A DNA stretch of 64,000 bases from Riptortus pedestris (Eukaryota; Arthropoda; Insecta; Hemiptera; Alydidae): the NCBI GenBank assembly GCA_019009955.1, contig CM032228.1, positions 10,057,501-10,121,500 on the forward strand. Direction: 5' to 3'. Of this stretch, positions 1 to 10,824 are shown piece after piece (the first letter of the stretch is position 1; each line of letters opens with the position of its first letter). The notes beneath the pieces are model-generated. The model worked only from the letters and a program-made list of their open reading frames with translations, ran no database searches and was not told the origin of the DNA. The translations under genes and the position numbers were made by a program.

Positions 1-1
1 A

Positions 2-1280
2 ACACTTCTCTATGCCGCAGAAATTTGGAGTCCGAAATATTTAGATGCTATTGAGGTGGCACAAACTGCATGTTTTAAATATTTATATTTCTGGACGAGA
101 TGCACTCCTGATTATATAGTCAGACTGGAATCAGGTCGTAGACCGATAGCTATTCTTGTTTTAAAGAAAATAATTAATATTTGTTTAAAAATATTATCCC
201 TCCCAAAACATCGATGCCGCGCAGGTGCTTTGAAAAATTGGTTGTTTTGGACAGTAGGGAGCCAGATGAATTTAACTGGGCTACTCAAATTAAAATGTTT
301 GCAGCTTCAAATTTTGTATTTTCCCAATCTATCTAACCCTCAAACACTACTTGCTAATAAAACTAATATAATAGCAAATGCCAGAAATAATTTAGTTAGT
401 AGAGACATTGACCGGGCACTTAACTCAAAATACAATCCCTTTTATAGACTATTCTGTAACTTTTCACATCCGGAACCAACGAATTACCTTCAATTTAACG
501 TCGTCATGGAAAAGTTAGGAATCATAAGCCAACTGAGAGTCTGTAATAGCGAATACATTAAAATATCCCATACAGGTAAAGCCCATATCATAAAATCAGA
601 CGAAATATGTAAGTGGTGTAAAAAATACATTTATAACAGCCTGAAGCATGTAATGCTACACTGCCCTGCAATTGTAAATCACAGAAAACAATATTTGTTG
701 TTGTTGTATAGGGTTTAAGGGCGAAAAACTACCAGGTTATCATCGCCCTGTAATATTTATAATTCACATTTTGGTATCCTCATCCATATCGCCACTTTAA
801 CAATATAAACGAGGATACGAGCAATTGCACTTTAAATTTCTTTGTATAAACTCGTGTTTTTTACAAAATTAAACAATTTATCGAGTTCTTTCGGGTCATC
901 TCCAAGGGCCACTTCTATACTATTGGAAATATTGTATTTGTTTCTAATATCTGTATACTTATGGCATTCCATTAATATGTGATATATAGTCAGTTCTGTG
1001 TTACATTTCTCACAAATCGGGGGTTGATCTTTTGTCATAAGATAGCCATGCGTAAGTCGTGTCTGCCCAATTCGGAGTCTTCCTAATACAACCTCATCTC
1101 TTCTATTGTCTCTTGTCGAATATTTCCATGGACAATGATGAATGAAAACAATATTTACAGTCATATATAGTTAAAAACAGAGACGAAATTTCATTGGAAT
1201 ATATGCTAAATATTAACAATATTGAAAAGATAAATAACATATATTACTTTATTAAGAGCATATTATTGTCAGTTTGTTAA
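2..1280 (+). pseudogene. Non-LTR retrotransposon (LINE A) ORF2 C-terminus, interrupted by a second LINE
   Basis: The open frame runs from base 2 (the 5' part lies outside the window) and encodes the segment C-terminal to the reverse transcriptase core of a LINE ORF2. It includes a terminal zinc-knuckle-like motif C-K-W-C ... H-V-M-L-H-C at about 607-663. The frame is broken at 697 by a second LINE on the other strand. Skipping 697-1156 (that LINE plus one copy of its 13-bp duplication) lets the frame resume at 1157 and end at TAA 1278-1280. The clade was not assigned. This is a dead transposon copy, not a host gene. The main uncertainty is the exact family. Confidence 0.75.
697..1143 (-). mobile_element. 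5'-truncated non-LTR retrotransposon (LINE B) nested in LINE A
   Basis: The frame on the minus strand (stop at 832) reads the post-RNase-H C-terminus typical of I/Jockey-type ORF2 proteins, with the string EVVLGRLRIGQTRLTHGYL followed by a zinc motif C-E-K-C ... H-I-L-M-E-C. The 3' untranslated part ends in a (CAA)n-like tail at 697-708. Identical 13-bp direct repeats GAAAACAATATTT flank it at 684-696 and 1144-1156, so both insertion boundaries are visible. The copy is about 447 bp and heavily 5'-truncated. It is inserted in the coding region of LINE A, so LINE A is older. Confidence 0.82.
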
Positions 1281-1795
1281 ACATTAATTGTTTTTATTAA
1301 TTTTCCGAAATTATTATATATTCCTTATGTATTGTTATATATTACTTATATAATAAGAGTATTCGAAATTGTCGAATTGTAAATTATTTAAGTAAAATAC
1401 CTAGAGATACTAAATTAAAATGGCCAGACCCCCTAGCAACGCCCATGTATTTATGCCAAAATAAATAAATAAATATAAATATATATATATATATATATAT
1501 ACCACTCATTTTGCGGTTGGGAGACTACTTAGGGCTATGTCGCAATGGCCATAAATCAGTTTCTTAACTGGCTTAGATAGGCTCATGTCACTATCAACAT
1601 GTTATGTTATACTCTTCAACCTAATTTGGGAATGCTAGGAACATTAGATTCAAAGCTGGAAAGAGACAGATAGAAAGGGAGTGAATGTTTAATTCAAAAT
1701 CACTTATAGGCAACTTACACTCTCTATTCTAGAATGCTTGCCAAGTTATGTCTAGGATGTAAAAACGTAAATTACGTTTAATTAATGTTTCTTTT
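1281..1795. other. Intergenic, AT-rich, no gene seen
   Basis: AT-rich sequence with a TA run at about 1476-1500. A short stretch at 1424-1462 resembles the extreme C-terminus of a LINE ORF (W-P-D-P pattern followed by a stop). I see no convincing exon. Confidence 0.5.
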
Positions 1796-2478
1796 AGCAG
1801 ATTTCCCTTAAGAGAAATCAGCTATTGAGGTCGAATTCAAGACGCGATTTTCGAAATTTTTCTTCAAATGTCCATCGATCTTACCTAGGAGATGACGAAA
1901 ATGATGTCCGTTCAAAACTATATCTACGGGTATATTGTTTAATCGTTACCAAACTCGATATTTAATTAAAAATATTAATTTTAATTAACCTTGTAGTAAT
2001 GTGGTTGATGATATAACAGCTTATTATTTATATAAAATGAGAAGGAGTGGGGGTTTACTGAAAGCGGAAAACTATAAAATGCAAATATCTCGGTACAGAA
2101 AATATGTATACATCAATATTTATAGTAAATTTAATTTGAAATAAGATTGGATCTATACAATTTTTCGATCCGACGTATAGAAACGGAGATATTTCGAATT
2201 TTCAAAATTCACCCTCTAACCCCCCCCCCTCTCCCACTTGTCCGCTTTCATCCTTTAACGAAGATGATGTTCCTTTTTACATAAAACGATTAAATATGGA
2301 GTTTGGTAACGATCAAACAAAAATTGCGACCGCTAGAGCGTTCACAGACATATAATTTTGAACAGACCTCATTTTCGTCATCTCCTGGGTAGGATCGATA
2401 GACATTTGAGGAAAGTTTTCAAAAATCGCGTCATGAGTACGACCTCAATAGCTGATTTCCCTTCAGGGAAATCTGCTA
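1796..2478. mobile_element. HINE-like element, fold-back composite (two inverted partial copies)
   Basis: The left part (1796 to about 1975) starts TTTTAGCAGATTTCCC and runs in plus orientation. The right part (about 2000-2478) is the same family in minus orientation and ends GGGAAATCTGCTAAAA. Both outer ends are therefore the same terminus, and the hairpin-bearing end is missing from both. It could be two insertions or one rearranged inverted copy. Confidence 0.7.
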
Positions 2479-2483
2479 AAAGG

Positions 2484-2680
2484 AGTGGTAACCTAAAGGT
2501 AGCTAGCCCGTTTTAGCCTAATCTATTTGAAGCGAGCGTTAATATTATTATTTAATTTTTTCCACGTTACTGGTCTACCTTGGTAATGGTTATCTACAGG
2601 CTACCATTCTTTTGTAGCCAGGATGGGCCAAGGATTTTATTGTTAGTGTTATTAATACATTGTATTAATTTAACATTAGC
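2484..2680. repeat. SINE fragments, two orientations
   Basis: Degenerate pieces of the tRNA-derived SINE seen intact at 13222 and 40946. A 3'-body piece in plus orientation (about 2485-2530) is followed by a minus-orientation piece (about 2570-2640) with the conserved GTTATCTACAGG-like and GTAGCCAGG-like blocks. Confidence 0.5.
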
Positions 2681-3107
2681 AATACATAATTAAATATTTA
2701 AATGCAGATTTTATCAAGACATATTGGATATCTCAATCCGGAACGTTTAAAATCCATACATTTATCTAATGCTCCAACATTCTCTGCTTAGAAATCTTTT
2801 CAAAGATTGCAAGATATATAATTAAAAAATAAAATTCTATTAAAAGTGTACTTAAGACCCTAAACACAGTTCTAACTCTAGGCAATACATTTTCTTTGCA
2901 ATCTTTCGTTTAGATATTTTATTTTAGACTGAAATTATAACAGCTGATTTCCCATATGTAGGTGAAACCTACTAAAAACCTGTATTTTTAAAATACAATA
3001 CTAGTACGTTTTTGAAAATATTCATGTATTTCTTTAAGCTTAAGACGTTTTAGTTGAGCATATTATACAGTTGAGATAAGGGGTCTTTTTTACTTTACCC
3101 ACACCAG

Positions 3108-3488
3108 TTACTTATTTCTAAAACAGTGATTTACGTTGTCGTTAAATTGATAAAAGTAATGAACATATGTTTGAAATAATGTATTCAAACAAGATTTAAA
3201 TGTAAATTTAGTCGTTGCATAGCCATTTGCCCAGGCAAAGTTCATCAAAATACACTTGCTTAATGTAAGTTTACAATTGCTGAACCATGTATCTTTGTAA
3301 CAGCCGATTTCTTGTCTGCAACTTCTTAGATTGCATCTAAATGCTGGACCTCTTTTTTTATGAAATATAATCCTAAAGAAGTGTCCTTTTCTACATTTCC
3401 TTGATTTATACAATAATCCATACCTCTGCAAAGGCCTATGTGCTATTTCTTCTGATTTAAGAATACGACTAAGTTGTACAAGATTCAT
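3108..3488 (-). pseudogene. Merlin/ISXO2-like transposase, N-terminal fragment
   Basis: 126-residue open frame. It shows the zinc-ribbon-like R-C ... R-S-C pattern and the region T-W-F-S-N-C-K-L-T-L-S-K-C-I-L, followed by W-A-N-G, which is typical of the segment before the catalytic core in IS1595/Merlin transposases. The frame then loses similarity and stops about 30 bp from the transposon end, so the DDE/DDN domain has been deleted. It sits inside the inverted repeats at 3081-4558, which supports the assignment. An exapted host gene is unlikely because the frame is truncated. Confidence 0.65.
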
Positions 3489-3651
3489 TATTACAAAAAA
3501 ACTTACACGTTTTCAAAAAAACACCATGTAATAGGCAGGTAACCTCTTTCATGCATAAAATGTATATAGCTTAGCAACAGTTTGAATGAATTACTCCAAC
3601 CTAACAACTAGAGTCTTTTTAATTTTCATATGATCACTGTTACTTCAAAAA

Positions 3652-4350
3652 GTCCGTCACGCAGGGGCTGAGTAAACTAAGCAGATTTCCCACGTGAAGT
3701 ATAACAATAGATAAATCTACATACCAGTAACACAACACCACCATTAATATAAACGACAATAAGAAACCTTCCGACGGAAAGCATCTGAAACATAAACAAA
3801 CAGTTCTGCCAACTTCTTACCGGAAAGAAAAACAATTACTGTAATATATCTGAATAAAGCGCATTAATTTGTTTGGAAACTATTTACTTTAACTAGATCT
3901 GTAATTTATAATGAATCAGAATAATTTTTATCTCAATCAAATTTAAGTAGTCCAAAAGAAAGGGGGGGGGGTCACCAGATCATATTTGCGTGTAACTCGT
4001 ATAATAAATCTCTTGGAAAGAAAATTTGATATTTAAGCTTCGAATGATCTGGTTTATTACATAACCAAGTATTGTTTATGTAACATGAGTAGAAGTGTGG
4101 ATTTGCTGAAGGCTGAAAATGCAAATATCTCGGTTAATATTCAAGATAGAGAATAAATGTATATGACAATACAAATAGTACATTTAATTTGCTATAAGAC
4201 TGATTCTATACATTTTTTCGATCCGACATATAGTAACAGAAATATTTCGAATTTTCAAAACTCTCCCCCTCTAAACCCCCACTCCCCCTGGTCCGATTTC
4301 AGCCGTTAACGAACTTGATCTGTCTTTTTACATAAAACGACTAAATATTG

Positions 4351-4401
<51 letters not shown>

Positions 4402-4524
4402 TTTTGAACGGACCTCATTTTCGTCATCTTCCAGGTAGGATCGATGGACATTTGAAGAAAAATTACAAAACTCGCTTCATGAGTACGATTTCAATAGCTG
4501 ATTTTCCTTAAGGGAAATCTACTA
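3652..4524 (-). mobile_element. HINE-like non-autonomous element, near full length
   Basis: Starts with GTCCGTCACGCAGGGGCTG (hairpin end) at 3652 and ends GGGAAATCTACTAAAA at 4524. It carries the internal (AT)n tract at about 4348-4396 and is 873 bp long. It is inserted in the Merlin element 3081-4558, right beside the Merlin terminal repeat. Confidence 0.8.
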
Positions 4525-4706
4525 AAAGTAACTGACGTGGGTAAAGTGAAAAAGACCCGAAATAAGTATAAATGAATGGGAAATTTATGATAATTGTCCA
4601 TATCACTTATAAAGTTCATATAGTAGTTAGAATGATACTAATAAGCCATACACTGGGTAAAAAAAATAGGAAATAATACTACTAACAAAGAATAATTACC
4701 CCGTAG

Positions 4707-7700
4707 GTTTTCAATATTGCCTTCATAATTGCCACCCGGAAGATATTCAAGCACATTATATTTGGTTCTCCGAATGAATTAATATTTAGCGGGAGAGATG
4801 GTTCTACACTCCGTTTCTGGGTGAAGTATGTGGTGCAAGCAACATTCATGGCTACCGCTGGCATTTGCATAGCTGTCAACACACAACTCCTTTACAGAAT
4901 TGCATTTCATATAGCAGTCAAATATAAGCTCCTATGCACTCAGCTTGCTCGCATTAAGACAGATGATTCACTCCCAAAGAATGTTCAGGAAGTGGAACTG
5001 AATAAAGCTGTGAAGAAGTGTATCATACATCATCAACATCTTATCAGGTCAAATATTCCCTAATAATATTGTTACGTTTATTACAAAATCAGTAATAAAC
5101 ATTGTTTATTAGAGTTCTTATGGATTGCAAAATTAAACCAACACAAGCTTTATCAGTTTTTATCGCTGCACAATTTATTTATCAATGCACTACACACTTG
5201 GCTAATTATTCTTAACTACTACTCACAGTATGCACTGATAGCTTCACTGTTCTTCTTATTACACAGTCCAATAACTCACTCACGATCACTGAAGTTCACA
5301 AAAACACGGCACTGCACTGATCTTCGCAAAGATAACGGCACTGCACTGTTCTTTTCTTAAACACTACACTATACTGTTCTTGACAGAACCGCGGCACTAT
5401 ACTGTTCTTTACAGAATCACGGCACTACATGTGAAGAACAACATAAAACACTTTACCGTTCTGCAACTAAGACGCACTGTTCACTAAAGCTGCACTGAAC
5501 GCACTGTTGGTCACTTGAAGAGAGCTGAGAACTAACTAAACTCTTGGGACGAGCTGGGCCGCTTTTATAGACGAGCGGAGACATCATAGGAGAGCGCGGA
5601 GAATGAGCTAGACGCTTAGTCTACAACAGTCCCGGCCCCAGTAGACACTTCGGACGCCAATAGTCCTTCCATCGGTCGGCTCCTTTCATCTCCTTCGTAC
5701 TTCTTAAATATGTGATTAACTCTGTTTAATTTTTCATGTACTTAATTTTCGCAACAATATTATTACTATTTTATTAATTACAATTTAGTGAAGATGAACT
5801 TTTGATTTTATTAGGGTCCATAGTACAAACCAGCAATGACGAGACCTATAATTTTTTATTTACCCTTCTCACCAGATGCCATAGTGTTTTGTATCAAAGT
5901 TCTCTTTGTCTAATTTTTCATAGCATCCAATAATAAACGTTAAACTGTTATAAACAACCCCCTCTTGCAATTCAAAATGTTTCAGAGAGTCATATCTAAC
6001 AAAACTGATATAATGTGACAATAAAGATTGCAACTATATCGTCAAAATATGGCAAACCCCGGTTAAAACGAACAAAGAAAATTAAAATATAAGGTCATGA
6101 AGGCTCTGCCAACTCGGCTTTGTTTGGGACCAAGTGTATTGGGAATAGATGTTTTACAGAATAATGAAAGTGTTTTAAAAAGAAGAATTTTTTTCTTCAA
6201 AGGTGGAATGTATTCATCAGGGGGGACACTGAGCCAGGTAAAAATATTGTTACGTTTTATTACTAAACCAGTAATAAACGTTGTTAGTAAGAGTTCTTTT
6301 GGATTGCAAAATTAAATACTCACAAGTTTCACAGTTTTTATCATTGCACAATTTATTTCACAATGCACAATACACTTGGTAATTATTCTTAATTATTACT
6401 CACAGTATACACTGATAGCGTCACTGTTCTTCAATGAGTCACAGTCCAATAATTCACTCACGGTCACTGAAATTCACAAAAAGACGGCACTGCACTGTCT
6501 TAAACACGGCATTAAACTGTTACTTGCAGTCACGGCACAACACTGTTCTTCACATAAAAACACTTTACCGCACTGCACTAAGTCGCACTGTAGCACTGAT
6601 GTGAACATCAAGACAGCTGAGAATAAAACTGATTCGCTCGCGGCTGGCTGGCTCTTTATATAGGTCGCCGGCATACATCAAAGGGGAATTGGCTGGGCCG
6701 ATCGACGCTGGACTAGACGGGTCTAGTAGGGGCCCGACCCACTGTCGGCTTCTTTGATCTATCTCGCACTTCCAAATACGCGACCCTCTCTCTCATGGAT
6801 TATTCATGTATTTAATTTTCGCAACACTATATTTACACAATAAATAGGTCTCAAACAATTACATTTAATTAAACAGGCAAACCTAGAGCCGGATTAAATT
6901 AAATCTTTAGTCTCACCCTGCTTAGAAAATGCTAGTAGATTACTCTTAAGAACAATGGCATGAAAATTGGAAATCTTGCCTGTCTGTCTGTTCACACGTT
7001 TGTTACTTAATGTCTCAAAAACGACTTGGAGGAGTTCTATGAAATTTTATATTTGTGAGTCAACTATCATAGGCTACATGAGATTCCGAATTTTCAACTA
7101 GGAGGACAGGTTCACTTTCACGTGAGAACACATATTCAAAAATATCTTCTTTAGTATTGGTTTTATATATATAAAAAATATTTAGAGAACAAATTATGTT
7201 TAGAAAGTTGACTTTGATCCTAATTGGTTATTTAGATTTATGAATTTTGAGCTTGAGACTTTTTGTTATGATCTTTTTTAAAGTAAAATAATAACCTTAT
7301 TCTAAAATCTATGATAAATGATATCGTGGTAAAAATATTTTTCCAGCGGAAAAATAGGCGCAGAAAGCCAAATATTCAGGTTAATATTTTAGTGTGGAGT
7401 TAAATGTTACTGAAAATATGTGTTTTTACGAGATATTTCATAATTGTGTCTATTTATGGGCTGTTATCATGTAGTAGTTTACATATATTTTTTTATAGAA
7501 TGAATTTTGTCACTACACGCTATACTATAGCTTTCTACTAATCGTAGGAATGAGAGGTTACTTGTAATAACCTTAATGAATTTACACGGGAAACAATTTT
7601 TTTTGCAACCTGCTACGACGGGTAACACAGCCTGTTAATTACTTTGTCTTCATCTCATACTGAATATGAGATGAAGTCAAATGCTAGGGATAATGCAATC

Positions 7701-10700
7701 GTTATTCTTGGCGTAAAACTAAATTTTTGTGACCTCATGAACGATAATAAGTCCGTCAATATTCATCCAATAGCCATTCCATGCCTCACGCGTAAAACAA
7801 TTTCACAACATTTTCACGAAAACAAAGGGATTAGAGCTTAAATAACCAAATATTTATATTTCGATGTAAAACCATTATGCATTCAATTCGTCCAATTGTC
7901 ACATTTTACTTCAGGGGTATTAAAACTGTATGACTGTACAGTTATTCTATATGTTACAGTTAACAGGAGTCTACTGTTACGTGATGAAAATAACGTAATA
8001 AATAAAATGATTTCTTCTTAAATTAAATCACTTTTTTCTGTTTACATGGGAAACCATTTCTACTGTCAACGACGGAGATTACTGCATGATTTGTACTATC
8101 CAATCTATATACTTACAAATTTCTATTTCATTTTACCCGTATATGTATATACATTCATTTAAAATGTAAATTCAAAAAATATTCCTGGGGTTCCCTTAGT
8201 TGTTTGTTACCTGTTCGCTACCAGAGCACGCTGGTGTCGTGGCGGTAATGGAATGTCGGCAGTCTAGTGAGTAAATCAGACTTACAGCCTGTCGGTATGG
8301 AGACAACTCAGTCCAGAACCTCCTTGGCTAACGGGGGTTGTACGTCGAGTTCATCTCTCACTACGTTCAATTCTGATCGAGAATCCCTAATTAATATTGT
8401 ACTTTCATCATAAAAATGTCCAACCCTTTGATGTAATATAAATTAAAACAAGATATGTGGACCTACAATTCACCAAAGTTCATTGTAGGTAGATAAGTTT
8501 TTAAGATAAAAATAAAAATCAGACAGAATCAAAGAATTAAATAAAAAATAATCCAAGCCATGTTTTGACGAAGTTCAAGCTTCCCCTTAGCCTCGTTTAT
8601 TTAATGTACTAACTATATGAGAAATAATGGATAGAATATACAGACGATTCTGCCATTATTTTTACCGTCCATTTCATTCATTATGATTAAATACAAAGTT
8701 AATATGTAGCGGACGATCACAACAGACATACGACCGTATAGTATGTATTTGACTGTTAACTATTGGAAAGACCAAAACAAACTAATGAAAAAGATAATGC
8801 TTTTTGTACATAATTGGCCTATTGCAAAGTGCGATCTGCTTTTCTCTTGCTTCGATCTGATATAAATTATTAAAAAAATATGAGGGTAAATTTAAAAAAA
8901 AAAAACGAAGTTATCTGTTACTTTAATTAATTATACTTTCTTTTATTTATAATTTATATACAATTGGTTATTTTTGGTTTTTTATTGATTTCTTGTTCTT
9001 CATTATTATAAATATTTTTATATATTTTATTTATTATTTCTTAAATGGAATTTATATAAAGCAGTCATGTATTGAAAAAAAACTATTTTGTATTTCATGT
9101 AACAAATTATTGTAAATAACCTGCTCCACTGTACGTTGTATTGAAACATAGGACGTGTAAGTAGAGAGAATTATTTAAATATACTCCTTCATTTCAGGGA
9201 TTCTAAACTGAGGAAAAAAATAATATAATATAATACTAATGTATCAGTGTATCCTAATTGACTTTTCATTTCAGCATTTTTAGCGATTTTAAAAAGGTTT
9301 GTGGATATTCATTCCTCTTTACTTATTTTGGGCTGTTTGCTTCAATTGGGTTATCAAGAACTGCATTAATTGGGGTAAGTACTTTTTTAGATATAAAAGA
9401 AATGTAAATTAGAGACAATAGTATCAGCTGTGTCACATTTTTTTTTACCATTAAATGTCGTTAGAACTAACTAATCCAATTTTCCAATAATCATATTTTT
9501 CTTAATAAAATAAAATTATTTTGATTATTGGTTTGAAATTGTTCATAATTATTAATTATTATTTTTTTGAATCAGGCGAATTTTAATATTTTTATATGGA
9601 ACACTCCTCGATATCTCTTATCAGTACTAGTGTATACGAAGTATTATTATTTACAGGCAAACTTGAGAGCTCAGAGTCAAAATCGTTCTGCACTCGATCA
9701 TTGAATGCCCTTCATTCCTTTATAAGTCGGTTGGATGAAATGATTTAAAGTGCTTCCTTGGAAGTATTGATTTGACACTAATTAGTTAGGTTTCTGCTAC
9801 AGTAGTTGATTTTCGAATGAATTGCTGGAGTAGATATTTTGAAAGGCTCTTTCTATCTGCAATAATAGTTATAATTGTTGTAACAAATTCATGCTTCAAT
9901 ATAAATAAATCCTGGGGGTAACTCATGAACGTCCTTTCTGCTGAGAGGTTTCATTCAGACACAATGATATTTTATGCTAAGCTTATAAACCCTTATCTCC
10001 TAGTAAAGAATTACTAATACTACTCGTAAAGATTATAAATTTAGTGAACATCTTAAAAAATTCTCCTCTAAGAAATATAGCATTAGTTTGTTGTACGTTG
10101 ACTGAATGGTAGATTAGAGCAAATCCAATACAATAAATGCTATTAATTATAATATGATTGACTATAATATTTCGGATGTCTTAATTTCAACTCATTAACC
10201 AATGATCATGTTCAAGCTGTTAAAAGTAAAAATAAAACAATAAAGAGATGTTTAGATGATACATAAAATCACAGTTCCTAATTCTGGACTCGTTAATGGT
10301 GTTCTGGATGGACGTGACATAACGGACATTATAAAATAAATAAAAATCCTAATAATATCATAGTGTAATAAACATCATAATAGTGGATGAAACCATAGAC
10401 AAATTTATGATTTATTACCTTATATTTTGAGACATGGGTAATAACGACGTAAACATTATTAATCTAAGAAAACATTAAAATTTTGTTTAGTCTTTCTTTT
10501 GAATTATTATCAATTATTCTTCCTTTCCACCTAGTTTTGTTTAAATGTTTGTAATTATGTTTTAATGTATTTACAGTTTTTTTTTCTTATTCAAATCTAG
10601 CAACAGCCAGACTATTACTTTATCCCAGACTTTATAACTGAAAGTGGTTATCTTTTTTTCCAATGCTTCTGTTTGACTGATCTTCCATCTTTGGTGAGTC

Positions 10701-10781
10701 ATAATCATACTCTTGATTTTCATGTTTATGCAAATATAATTTTTTTTTATAGTACAAAAATAACATATTAGGTAATGATAC

Positions 10782-10824
<43 letters not shown>

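Larger units (their letters stand above)
3081..4558 (-). mobile_element. Merlin-type DNA transposon (copy 1), interrupted by a HINE
   Basis: Imperfect terminal inverted repeats of about 35 bp begin GGGTCTTTTTTACTTTACCC at 3081 and end GGGTAAAGTGAAAAAGACCC at 4558. They are flanked by 8-bp target duplications GAGATAAG (3073-3080) and GAAATAAG (4559-4566), one mismatch apart. An 8-bp duplication fits Merlin. The interior carries the N-terminal half of a Merlin/IS1595-type transposase on the minus strand and a HINE insertion (3652-4524). No catalytic domain remains, so the copy is inactive. Confidence 0.75.

Noticed and set aside
2701..3060. Possible odorant-receptor N-terminal exon after an AAATGCAG acceptor
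   Set aside because: All three frames stop within about 30 codons and show no TM1-3 pattern.
6097..6315. 72-codon frame ending near a GTAAAA donor-like site
   Set aside because: It lies between two solo LTRs in the odorant-receptor intron and continues into LTR2. The exon-like end is not supported by any family similarity.
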